64,000 bases of DNA from assembly GCF_009730915.1 (NCBI RefSeq), contig NC_052484.1:2818054-2882053 (forward strand), in the 5' to 3' direction. Under the pieces are notes generated by a model, which was given only the letters and a program-made list of their open reading frames with translations, had not been told where the DNA came from and ran no database searches. The DNA is from Dioscorea cayenensis subsp. rotundata (Eukaryota; Streptophyta; Magnoliopsida; Dioscoreales; Dioscoreaceae). Position numbers and translations under genes: made by a program. Below are positions 13,695 through 23,854 of this stretch, piece by piece. Position 1 is the stretch's first letter, and each line of letters opens with the position of its first letter.

Positions 13695-14324
13695 CTAACC
13701 CTTCTGTCGACTCCTTCCTCTGCTTTGTATGCTCAAAGCTAATCCCGACGATTCTCCTGATTCTTTTCTGTGAATATCCTCGCTCAGAATCAAATCTCGG
13801 ATATCCTCCATCTTTAATTTTGCACTTCCTGACGAACTACTCACTGCAGTTACTGTCGTTGACCAACTCTCAGGTAGGGACGATAGCAAAATTAGTGCCT
13901 TTACCTCATCCTCAAACGTGATCTCCACAAAACTCAATTGAGTCGGAATCACATTGAACTCATTAATGTGATCTGTAATAGATTCACCTTCTACCATCTT
14001 CAAGTTAAACAGACGACGCATCAAATACACCTTGTTCGAGGCAGATGGTTTCTTGTACATATTTGATAACGCCTTCATTAGATCCGCGGTTGTCTTCTCT
14101 TTGACGATGTTGAAAGCCACGTTCCTCGTCAATGTCAAACGAACCACTCCAAGCTCCTGGCGATCAAGCAGATCCCAGACCGCCTGCTCCATCCTCTCTG
14201 GCTTCTTCCCTGATAGCGGTTCATGCAGCTTCCTCTGGTAGAGATAGTCCTCTATCTGCATCTTACAGAATCCGAAGTCCCTGCCATCGAATTTCTCAAT
14301 TCGAACCTTTCCTTCTTCCATCAT
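13695..14324 (-). pseudogene. gag: Copia gag (capsid) remnant
   Basis: The frame starts with a double Met at 14324 and runs about 209 codons through a recognisable Copia gag domain (motifs such as KFDGRDF, WDLLD, LMRRLFNLKM, LSSLPESW). It ends at an in-frame TAG before the zinc knuckle. Beyond the stop the same frame continues with a CCHC-like box reading CWNS...GHFSSQC. The second Cys is replaced by Ser, which should weaken zinc and RNA binding. The gene is therefore inactivated by a stop and a knuckle substitution. Confidence 0.85.
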
Positions 14325-14350
14325 TGCTCCCACTCTTATTCTCAAACCTA

Positions 14351-14363
14351 GGCTCTGGTACCA
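14351..14363 (-). promoter_or_regulatory. primer binding site (initiator Met-tRNA type)
   Basis: On the minus strand, two bases after the 5' LTR, the text reads TGGTACCAGAGCC. This is one base away from the TGGTATCAGAGCC that plant Copia elements use to pair with the 3' end of initiator methionine tRNA. Confidence 0.85.
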
Positions 14364-14365
14364 GT

Positions 14366-14854
14366 TGTTGGGAATTCGAATTCCCACTGAAGATCGAGAG
14401 AGAAAAATAAAGTAGAAAACAATCACAAGAAAGACAAGATTTACGTGGTTCGGCAAGATTGCCTACGTCCACGGCCGCACTAGGGTTTTATTTCAATATC
14501 TGAAGCACACATACATCTTACAAGGGACTGCCTATATATAGAAGAAATCTGAGGTATATCTGGATTAGAGCTTTGAGGCATATCTGGATTAGAACTCTGA
14601 GGCATATCTGGAAGAGGGTAAATCATATATGGATCCTAACCCTATCTGGATCCTAAACTTATCTAGATCCTAAACCTATCTGGATACAAATCCTATCTGG
14701 GTACAATTTTACAAGATTATCAAACTATAATCCTAACCATATACAAATTACCCTTGTATCCAACTGCGGGGCGTTCTCCCCGCACCTCCAACCTAAACTG
14801 ATGCTCTCCCGCACCTCCTGAGGTGTCACACAATCAGGCTCTACATACCCAACA
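14366..14854 (-). repeat. 5' LTR of the Copia element
   Basis: This 489-bp LTR has the same termini as its partner. It is the 5' LTR because gag and pol read away from it on the minus strand and the primer binding site adjoins it. Confidence 0.93.
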
Positions 14855-14859
14855 GATTT

Positions 14860-15536
14860 GTGGTAGGCCTTCAACAATCAATGATCCGTATAGAACTCCA
14901 AGCCATTAAAGGTTAACCCTGACAAAAATTGCTATAACAACTTTTTTTTTTTAGACCTTAAGTTGAAACATTTACTGAAGTGCACACCTATTATTCTAGA
15001 ACCACTTTAACATTTTAAAATTCATAACAGAATCATCGTTTGCATCATCGAATCTGATTGCAGATAGTCTCCTTTTACAAAACATTATTAAATTCACATA
15101 ATAATTTTTCCTGATTGCACAAATTGCAAAACTATAAGCATTTGTGAGCATTAAACCTGATATAACAAAGCAAACACATCCTGAAATGCTTCTCTGGTTG
15201 GGTACGTATGGCTCTTCCTGCAGTTAGTGTAGGTGACCAGCGCAAAAAGCTGTAAAAGGACAAGCGCTAGCAGATTTCCTTGCCGCACATCCGTTCCGGA
15301 TTCTAATCTGAATGATGATCTCCCGGATGAAACAAAGATAACCAGGCTACATTTTCATGTGTTCTAGCTCAATTCAGCTGTCTAAACAAATTCAGGAAGA
15401 AAACAACACATCTCACTCAGAAATCTTCTGCATATTCATGCACATGCCCACATTGAACACTACAGTATTAAGCCATCTTATTAAACAAGTAGAAGTTAAC
15501 AATACAATGAAAAGAGAGTTACATTAGCATAGCAAT
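14860..15536. other. 3' flank of SDR gene A
   Basis: No gene is seen. The text resembles the region downstream of other SDR copies (for example 'aatgatccgtatagaactcc', and 'gaatctgattgcagatagtctcct', which recurs near 31155 and 39093). It is the right half of the flank split by the Copia insertion. Confidence 0.6.
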
Positions 15537-17816
15537 TCATTCATAAGTTGATACTGATGTAAGATCATAGTAAAATCCCGAAGGGCCGCCATCAGGAAGC
15601 AAGGCCAACATCACTGGACCTTTTGCACCTTCTTCAGCAGACAAGGTCCCAGTATTAAAATTTATTTCAGTTTTCACAAAACCAGGATGTACACAGTTGA
15701 TGCAGAATTTGGGATACTTCTTCGCAAGAATCCTCGTAAGTGCATTCAAAGCTACTTTTGAGATTATGTATGCAGATATACTTGTTGGCCAGCCATTTTC
15801 TTTCAAGTTCTTTGCTTTGAAATCACTTAAAAAGTGTCGCAACAATTCATCCAATTTCTCTTCACTCAAGCCATCTGCATCTCCGAATTCTCTTCTGATG
15901 CTCTCACCAGGGATACACTGAAAGATATAATGAATCAAAAGGAGCTCAAACTGAACTATGCATTAACTGGAACATCAAAAACAACTAAATCAAACGTTCT
16001 TCTTATCATCTTCACGAAAATCTCATTTGCTTCATTCATTGCATAGAACATCATCTTTTCTTTTCCTCAATCAGTTTCCAATTCCATAAAGCGAAAACAT
16101 GAGAAGTAAGAAACATTGGAAAAGTATTAAAATATGAAAACTAGTATAAACAAAAAAGAATGGAACATTTTGTTTCACCTGAAGCTTTCCACCAAGAGAA
16201 GAAACATTAACAATTCTTGGCGAGAGTGATAATTGAAGAAGTGGCATAAGAGCATCTATTACTTTCTTGGCGCCATAATAGTTAATGTTCAAACATTCCT
16301 CGGCCTTCTCAAATTCCTCTACTGATGCAGCCAATAACTTATTGAAACCCAAGGTGCCACCTTGCTACAAGGTTTGTAAGTAAATTGGACATCAGTTCTG
16401 ATGCCTTGCAAGGTTCAGTAACAACTTAATGATTGAAAATCACAATCCCAAATCCACGGCTGGTAAAAGTAAATGATGCTTACCTCAATGCTTTCTTTTG
16501 TTGATGAATCTAGAGAATGAAGATCTACAGAAATTCCACTAACTGCAGCATTGTTAACCTGCACAGGGATAGGTAATAAAAAAAGACTACCTTCAGTTCC
16601 AAATAGCGAAAGAAGCAAATAAAGGCAGAATGAACTATGTGTTTGTTGCTCTATATTGAAAAGAAAAACAAAAAAAAGATCTAAAAAATATTTCAACCTG
16701 CAACTGAAGTGATACAAAATGAAAAGGATGAACACTAGATGTTGCATAAATGGAACTCATACTTCTAAAAAATCACTAGCTGGCATCAAGCACTCATTTC
16801 TTCATTTCCCCATCAAGGCATCAATCCATTACTTGCATATAAAAGAGATAACGAGAAACAAATCTACAACTCAATCAAATGCAATATTGAATAATTCGAT
16901 AGCATATGATTTCATCTATTTCAGTTCTAGAAGATAAACACAAAAGAAACAGAGATATAACACCATTAATTGTGTACAGTTCCTCAATAATAATAAATAA
17001 CTCTTTGCCAAAAATAAATACATTATATGTTTGCTGAAATTTTCAAGAAAATCAGACTTACACATCAAATGATGAGTTCAGACACAAGCAAAAGTAATGC
17101 AAAACACGAAGAACTAGATTGGAAATGAACTAGAATATCTTCACAAGAGGCTATCCATCCGACAGAACAGGTTTACAAGAGGCAAAAGGTACTGATAAGT
17201 GGAGGAATTAGATTGGATATGAACAAAATGATCATCACAAGGATCAAAATCCTAATTATGCATACAACTAGAAATATACGAAGTAATAATGTAACATGAG
17301 AAACAGATATATATATATATATATATATATAGTTCCTTCCTGTTTTTTTACTGAAGAAAGAACTCACCAACATAATAAATGATAAAATTGAGCAGCATCA
17401 GTGAATGAATTTCAATAACATTCATGCCCTAAAAAAAATCGTGATTTAGATCAATTACCAAGATATCAAGCTTCCCAAATTGTGTTTTGATGAAATCAGC
17501 CAAAGTGGAAATGCTAGCAGTGTCAGACACATCCAACTGATGAAAAACCACATCAGAGAAGCCAGAATCTTTGAGCTTCTCAACAGCTTCAGTGCCTCTC
17601 TTCACATCCCTAGCAGTCAACAACACCATGATTCCATTGCTAGCAAGCTGCTTCACAATCTCCAACCCAATCCCTTTGTTTGCACCAGTCACTACAGCAA
17701 TCCTTCAAACACAAAAAGGAATCACACAAGACAAGATTTACATGCTTTTTATTCTTCATCAAAATATTAAAAATTATTGAGAAATATCAGTACCTTTTTG
17801 ATGCTTCCTCGTCCAT
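15537..17816 (-). CDS. SDR gene A: salutaridine reductase / menthone reductase-like dehydrogenase
   Basis: Exons in coding order: 17816-17794, 17702-17459, 16558-16484, 16364-16179, 15917-15537. The sum is 909 nt, or 302 aa; all introns are GT-AG. It encodes a monomeric-type NADPH-dependent short-chain dehydrogenase that reduces carbonyl groups, as do poppy salutaridine reductase, mint neomenthol reductase and Arabidopsis SDR1. Marks: cofactor motif TGANKGIG at 13-20; Arg39 in TARD after strand 2, expected to favour NADPH; LDVSD at 64-68; NNAA at 91-94; catalytic N142 (NYYG), S170 (VNVSS), Y226 and K230 (YIISK). The 55 residues between S170 and Y226, against about 12 in classical SDRs, are the helical flap insertion known from salutaridine reductase and carbonyl reductase 1. 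No targeting signal is visible, so it is probably cytosolic. The start is fixed by the short exon MDEEASKR shared by all copies. The substrate cannot be read from sequence. Confidence 0.92.
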
Positions 17817-18134
17817 GTTTGTGGTTCTGATGGATATTCTTTGTCTGAAACAAAAAAAGATAAAGCTTGAGAATCTTGAGATGACATTTATCTGAATAGA
17901 AATTATCTTGGAATATGTGGTTGGGATTTGTACGTTGTTTTTGTTTTAATTGAAGTGGTTAAAAAAAAAAAAATCTTGGAATATACTTTTAAAGATAAAA
18001 CTGCTTAAAACTTAAAAGTCTTTAAGAAAGTATATCCTTAAAGATCCTAATAAATTCCAAATGAATTCTCATTAAAAATAAAACACAATGCTCTTTATTT
18101 GTTGCTCAATATTGAAGGGAAAATGGTAAACAAA

Positions 18135-18517
18135 TACTGTAACATTACTTGGATAAGGAATGGGCTGACCCAGGGTCGAATCCTTGCGCTAGCAGATCAT
18201 ATAATCATCGTGTATATCATTTGTAAATATTATATAAATACTATACTATATCATTTGCTTTATTCACCGTTTATGAGTCTCGTATGTGAGATGTCATTTC
18301 CTCTCGTAATTATGACGAAGGGATTTACTTAACTTTGGTTTTGGTTTCTGAAATATATTTTGGACGTGCATATAATAGGAATCTAATTACCCCATTTGAC
18401 ATCTCGTCAAGTTAATAAATCTCTAGGGGGTCGTTAAGCCATCTGGTGCACCTCCATACCTATCTGTCCCTTGATACCCCTTTGTGAGGCGGCGCTTGTC
18501 GTCTTTGTCAAAAAAAT
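18135..18517 (+). mobile_element. possible short non-LTR insertion upstream of gene A
   Basis: This block is absent from the matching upstream regions of other copies. It has similar text at both ends (atggtaaacaaa and atggtaaataaa), read as an imperfect target duplication. It contains a box-B-like 'gggtcgaatcct' near 18173 and ends in a short A-rich tail (tcaaaaaaata). This suggests a SINE or a LINE 3' scrap, but no clear box A or coding sequence is seen. Confidence 0.4.
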
Positions 18518-18914
18518 AAATGGTAAATAAAATTGAAATTTTATTTATAATATTATTAAACATAACACATAAACCCATCAAACAAATCAAAATATCTAAC
18601 ATATTCCCATGAAGATTCGATATTACACGACATCGTTTCTTTCAGCTCTAGAAGTTAAACTAATAAAACTTTGGGAGTCAACAAACAAAATATGATTATT
18701 ATTATTATTTTTATTTTTATTTTATTTTTTTATTTTTTTTATTTTTTTGCCAGAAACGCATACACCATCCACTTGCCTATCATTAAAAGAAAATCAAGTA
18801 TATGAAACAAAGCAACAATCAAAAGAAAAGTCCAACAAGACGAAAAGAATATGAAAATGACAATAATTGACTAAACATAAAGGCCAAAAATCTTAACCAA
18901 TCATGTCAAAGTTT

Positions 18915-19218
18915 GGTATAATCACCAAAATAGTCCATATACTTTTCTCTTTTTTTTTTGTCCCTCTACTCAGAAATACTCTCGACTAATCCCGTTACTT
19001 TTGAAAATATACCCACTTAGTTAGAAATGCTCCCAACTAGTAACTCTATTTATAAAAATGTGCCATAATTGGGTAATTTTTAAAAATAGAGGAATTAGTT
19101 GGGAGCATTTCTAATTAAATGGGTATATTTTCAAAAATAGAGGGACTAGTTAGAAGTATTTTCAAGTAAAAAGCCAAAAGAGAGAGAAAAGTTAAAGGAA
19201 CAATTAAAGTACTATACC
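18915..19218. mobile_element. foldback MITE, Mutator-like
   Basis: The 304-bp element begins GGTATA and ends TATACC, and much of it is palindromic: 'aaatgctcccaacta' near 19025 is answered by 'tagttgggagcattt' near 19097. It is flanked by the 10-bp direct repeat gtcaaagttt (18905-18914 and 19219-19228). Removing it and one repeat restores the text found upstream of gene B and others (gtcaaagttttgtcaaccc). Long inverted ends with a 9-11 bp duplication point to a Mutator-derived MITE. Confidence 0.8.
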
Positions 19219-19629
19219 GTCAAAGTTTTGTCAACCCAAACAAAATTGGGTTACAAACACAAGCAAAAGCTGTTGTTTTGTGATACCAAACCAATATTCT
19301 AACAGTTCTCTAACAAGTTAGATTTCATAGTAGTATTATTGTTTGTATCATCCAATCTGATATAATATACACAGCTCATTCTAGCTCACTTCAACTGTCA
19401 AAATAAATTCAGGAATGAAGCAAGTAAAGTCTCTCAAAACCCTTTGCATAACAGAAAAGGCAATGTATTCAAATAACCAAACTATATTACAATAGATACT
19501 CCATGTAATCATTTTTAACTAATAATAACACCAAATATAAAGTCTGTTAATGTAGTAAGATTCAAATTATATTTTGATCTTAACATAGACTGATATATGA
19601 AATTTTTCTACTGACATTCATGTAACAGT

Positions 19630-21932
19630 TTATTCATAAGTTGATACTGATGTTTGATCGTAATAAAACCCCGAAGGGCTGCCATCAGGAAGCAAAGCCA
19701 ACATCACCGGACCTTTTGCGCCTTCCTCAACGGTTTTGGTCCCAGTATTAAAATTTATTTCGGTTTTCACATAACCAGGATGTACACAGTTGATGCAGAA
19801 TTTGGGATACTTCTTTGCGAGAATCCTCGTGAGTGCATTCAAAGCTACTTTTGAGATTATGTATGCAGATAATCTTGTTGGCCAGCCATTTTGTTCCAAG
19901 TTCTTTGCTTTGAAATCACTTAAAAAGTGTCGCAACAATTCATCTAATTTCTCTTCACTCAAGCCATCTGCATCTCCGAATTCTCTTCTGATGCTCTCAC
20001 CAGGAATATACTGAAAGATATAATGAATCCAAAGGCGGTCAATGTTTTTATCAGATATGCGAGGATGTCACCTAATGTATCTACATTATACTAAACAAAT
20101 AAAACAAAGTTTTATGTTCTCTATTCACAATAGTTTTATTAGTAAAATAAATGATGAAAATTAGTAAAACAAAAAAGGGGACATTTTTTTGTTCACCTGA
20201 AGTTTTCCGGCAGAAGATGAAACATTCACAATTCTGGGCGAATGTGATAATTGAAGAAATGGCATGAGAGCATCTATTACTTTCTTGGTACCATAATAGT
20301 TAATGTTCAAACATTCCTCCGTTTTCTCATAATCCTCCACAGCTGCATCTAATAACTTAAAGAAAGCCGGCCCCTCACCTTTCTATAATATTAGTAAGTT
20401 AATTGGTCCTCAGTTCTGATTGAAAATCACAATCGCATATTCACATCTGGTAAAAGTGATTGATACTTACCTCAATGATTTCTTTTGTTGATGAATCTAA
20501 ATCCTGAAGGTCTACAAAGATTCCAAGGACTGCAGCATTGTTAACCTTCACAAGTATATGTATTCAAAAAAGAATACTTTCAGTTCCAAACAATGAAAGA
20601 AGCAAATAAGTGCAGAAAGAACTCTCACAAATTTGATCTAAAAAATGTTTCAATCTGCAACTTAAGTGATACGTAACCGAAAGGATGAACACTGGATGTT
20701 TCATTAATGTAACTCATACTTCCAAAAATGCACCAGATGGCATCAAGCGCAAATTTCTTCATTTCCCGATCAACACATCAGTTCAGCACTTATGTATGTG
20801 AGAGATAACAGGAAACAGATTTACAACTCAATCAAATTCTATATTATGTGATTTGATGGCATATGGTTTCATCCCATTCAGCTCCAGAAGTTAAACACAA
20901 AAACAAACAGTGACAAAATACTGTTAATTATATATGGTTCTTTGATAATAATAATAAAGTACTCTATGGCAAAAATACATTTACCATAAGTTTTTTTTTA
21001 TCTTTTTGAGAAAATCAAACATACACATCAAAAGATGAGTTACATACACAAAGGTGCTGAAAGTGAGAAGAAAAAGATTGGAAATAAATTAGGTGATCAT
21101 CAAAAGGGGCAAATTCCTAATTGTACATATTTATACTAAGTACAATCTACATGGTAAACAAATACGTATGTTTCCTCCCTTTTTTTTTTTGAAGTTCTCA
21201 CCAGCACAATATAGTATAAAACCAAGCAAAATCAATTAATAAATTTCAATAACAACTCATGTTCTAGAGCTAGAATTGGATTCAAATAGGCAAAAGTTAC
21301 TGAAAAGGGGGTGAATGCGGCAAAAAGTACTGAAAAGAGTAAGAATTGAATTGGATATGAACAAAATTATCATCACAAGGGGCAAACCCCTAATTATACA
21401 TGTTACTAGAGAGATAAAAAGTAATGATGTAGCATGAAAAACAGATACATATGGTTCCTGTATTTTTTTACTGAAGAAAGAACTCACAAACATAATAAAT
21501 GATAAAATTGAGCAGCATGAGTCAATGAATATCAATAAAATTCATGCCATAAAATTGTGATTTAGATCCATTACCAAGATATCAAGCTTCCCAAATTCAG
21601 TTTTGATGAAATCAACCAAAGAGGCGATGCTAGCACTGTCAGACACATCCAACTGATGAAAAACCACATCAGAGAAGCCAGAATCTTTGAGCTTTTCAAC
21701 AGCTTCAGTGCCTCTCTTCACATCCCTTGCAGTCAACAGCACCATGATTCCATTGCTTGCAAGCTGCTTCACAATTTCCAACCCAATCCCTTTGTTTGCA
21801 CCAGTCACTACAGCAATCCTTCAAACACAAAAATGAATCAAACAAGACAAGATTTAAAGGCTTTCTATTTTTTATCAGAATATTAAAAATTATTGGGAAA
21901 TCTCATTACCTTTTTGATGCTTGCTCCTCCAT
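19630..21932 (-). CDS. SDR gene B: salutaridine reductase / menthone reductase-like dehydrogenase
   Basis: Exons: 21932-21910, 21818-21575, 20545-20471, 20382-20197, 20010-19630; 302 aa, all splice sites GT-AG. All family residues are present: TGANKGIG 13-20, R39, N142, S170 (VNVSS), Y226, K230 and the flap insertion. It differs from gene A mainly in exons 3 and 4: FVDLQDLDS replaces SVDLHSLDS, and exon 4 starts KGEGPAF where others read QGG. That segment forms the loop between the NNAA strand and the catalytic Asn helix, next to the substrate pocket, so a changed substrate range is possible. The array period to gene A is about 4.1 kb. No sign of inactivation is seen. Confidence 0.92.
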
Positions 21933-23854
21933 GTTTGTGGTTCTGATAGATGCTCTGTCTGAAATCAAAGAAAGGTTTGGGATGAATTTTATCTGTATAG
22001 AAGAGATATTTAGATTTACTTTCAAAAGGAAACTACTCAAAAGTCCTTGAGAAAGTATGTACTTACTGAAAGATCCCAATGTCTATGGCACTTGGGTCAC
22101 TCTTTTGCAGAGAGGATTTCTTTTTATGGCAAACTTACTGCTCAATTATAACTTAGTTTTATCGATACTTAATTTTTAAAGGTTTTATAATATTACTGAA
22201 CATAGACCCATCAAACAAATCAAAATATCAAATATATCCCAATAGAGATTTGATATCATATGACTTCATCAGTTTCAGCTCCAGAAGTTAAACACAAAAA
22301 ACAAGGGGATAAAACAAGCAAAAGATAATTTTTTTGCAAAAAAACATATACCATCCACTTGCCAATCATTACAAGAAAAAATCTAGCATATGAAACAAAG
22401 TACAAGTTGCAATCAAAAGCAGAGTCCAATAAGAATAAAAGATAATGAAAATGACAATAACTGGATTGAACAAAAAGGCAAAAATCTTAGTTATACACAC
22501 AAAGTGAAAAATACAAATATATAAACGAGTGGTATTCATTGTTCACAATTCAGTTTGGACCGATAAGGATGAAACTTAAACTTAAAATTAACCAATCAGG
22601 TTAAAGTTTTGTCAACCCGAACAAAATTGGATTACAAACACAAGTAGAAGTTGTTGTCTGAAACTCTAACAACTTTTTAACATGTTAAATTTCACATAGT
22701 ATCATGTTAATATCGTTCTATCTGACCTTTAACCTGTGAGCATCACGCATACACATACATACACAAGACCTGCTTTTCACTCTATTCGCATGCTTGATAT
22801 CTTTATGGCTTCAGTATAATCATTCAGTTTGTTGCAAAACCTGGTGATTCATTTCAACCACAGGAGCCGACACATATGGCCGTCAACCTTAAATCTTTTT
22901 TTTTTTTTTTTGAAAATTGTGTCAGGCATTCAACCATTAATCATCGATGTGATTAAGAGTTAATCCCATCTTAACTAGAAGCTCCATGTGATTGACTACA
23001 TAAATAAGTAAGAACCTTGTTTTTCAAATGGATAGTTCAGGTGATGCAAAACACGCTAACATTTTAAAATTCATGAACTCATAAAAACATCATCGTCTGT
23101 ATCATTGAATCTCATTGCAGGTAGACTCCTAAAAACACATTAAATGCATATAATAATTTTTCTGATTCCCAAACACACAATAGCATAAGCATTAGTCAGC
23201 CTTTTCGGACAGTACACAAACCTGATATAACATGAAAAGCTCATCCTGAATAAAAGAGATGATAAAACTACATTTTTTGCTCCTAATATGACAGATTTTT
23301 CAAGTGTATTTAGCTCACTTCAACTGTATAAATAAATTCAGGAAGAAAACAACTCAAGTCTCTCAAAAATCCTCTGCATCTTCATGTGCATGTCTACATC
23401 CAATACTGAATTCTTAAGCCATGTTATTAAATATGTAAAAGTTATTACATTTAAAAAAGAGTTATAATTATTAGAAGCAAACATCAAAGAAATAACCATG
23501 GACCATGTGAAGATAGAGTCATTGATGGAGAAGCACAAAGGACCAGACTAAGGGGGAAGACAGTATGTTCAAATAACCAAACAATATCACAATATAGTTC
23601 CTCCATACTCATACAATGCACTCAGGTGCTTCATTATAAAGGTTGCTTTTTATTAAACATAGAATAATAGTAAACAATAATATCATCCAATATATCAAAC
23701 ATTCTAAATAATAATCTATCAAACATGGAGATCATTTTGAACTAATATTAACACCAAATATAAAGTCCATTAGTATAGTAAGATACAAATTATGCTTCAA
23801 TCCTAATATAGACTCTCTTAATATAACAAATTTCAACAACATTAGCATAAAAAT
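21933..23854. other. spacer between SDR gene B and pseudogene C
   Basis: No gene is seen. It contains conserved array flank: the 'gttttgtcaacccgaacaaaattgg' stretch near 22607, 'tgattgactacataaataag' near 22990 and 'tctcattgcaggtagactcct' near 23110. All of these recur beside other copies. An A/T tract lies at 22898-22912. Confidence 0.6.

Larger units (their letters stand above)
11890..14854 (-). mobile_element. non-autonomous Ty1/Copia LTR retrotransposon
   Basis: Two direct LTRs (487 and 489 bp) begin TGTTGGG and end CCCAACA. They flank a 2.0-kb interior with gag and broken pol in the order expected for Copia on the minus strand. A perfect 5-bp target duplication GATTT sits at 11885-11889 and 14855-14859. 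By eye the LTRs differ at about nine positions plus one 2-bp indel (about 98% identity), so the insertion is fairly recent. It split the flank downstream of SDR gene A: similar flank text lies on both sides. Large pol deletions make it dependent on proteins from elsewhere. Confidence 0.95.
17817..19629. other. spacer between SDR genes A and B
   Basis: This spacer holds the promoter side of gene A and the downstream flank of gene B. It contains the two insertions listed separately and part of the repeat unit seen elsewhere (a 'cccatcaaacaaatcaaaatatc' block near 18573 recurs near 22207, 30235 and 46230). No relic SDR exons are seen here, unlike the spacers further right. Confidence 0.6.

Noticed and set aside
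17480..17770. Plus-strand open frames over SDR exon 2 (also at 34442-34681, 41964-42245 and 49823-50125)
   Set aside because: They are antisense shadows. Their similarity to each other follows from the conserved exon on the other strand.
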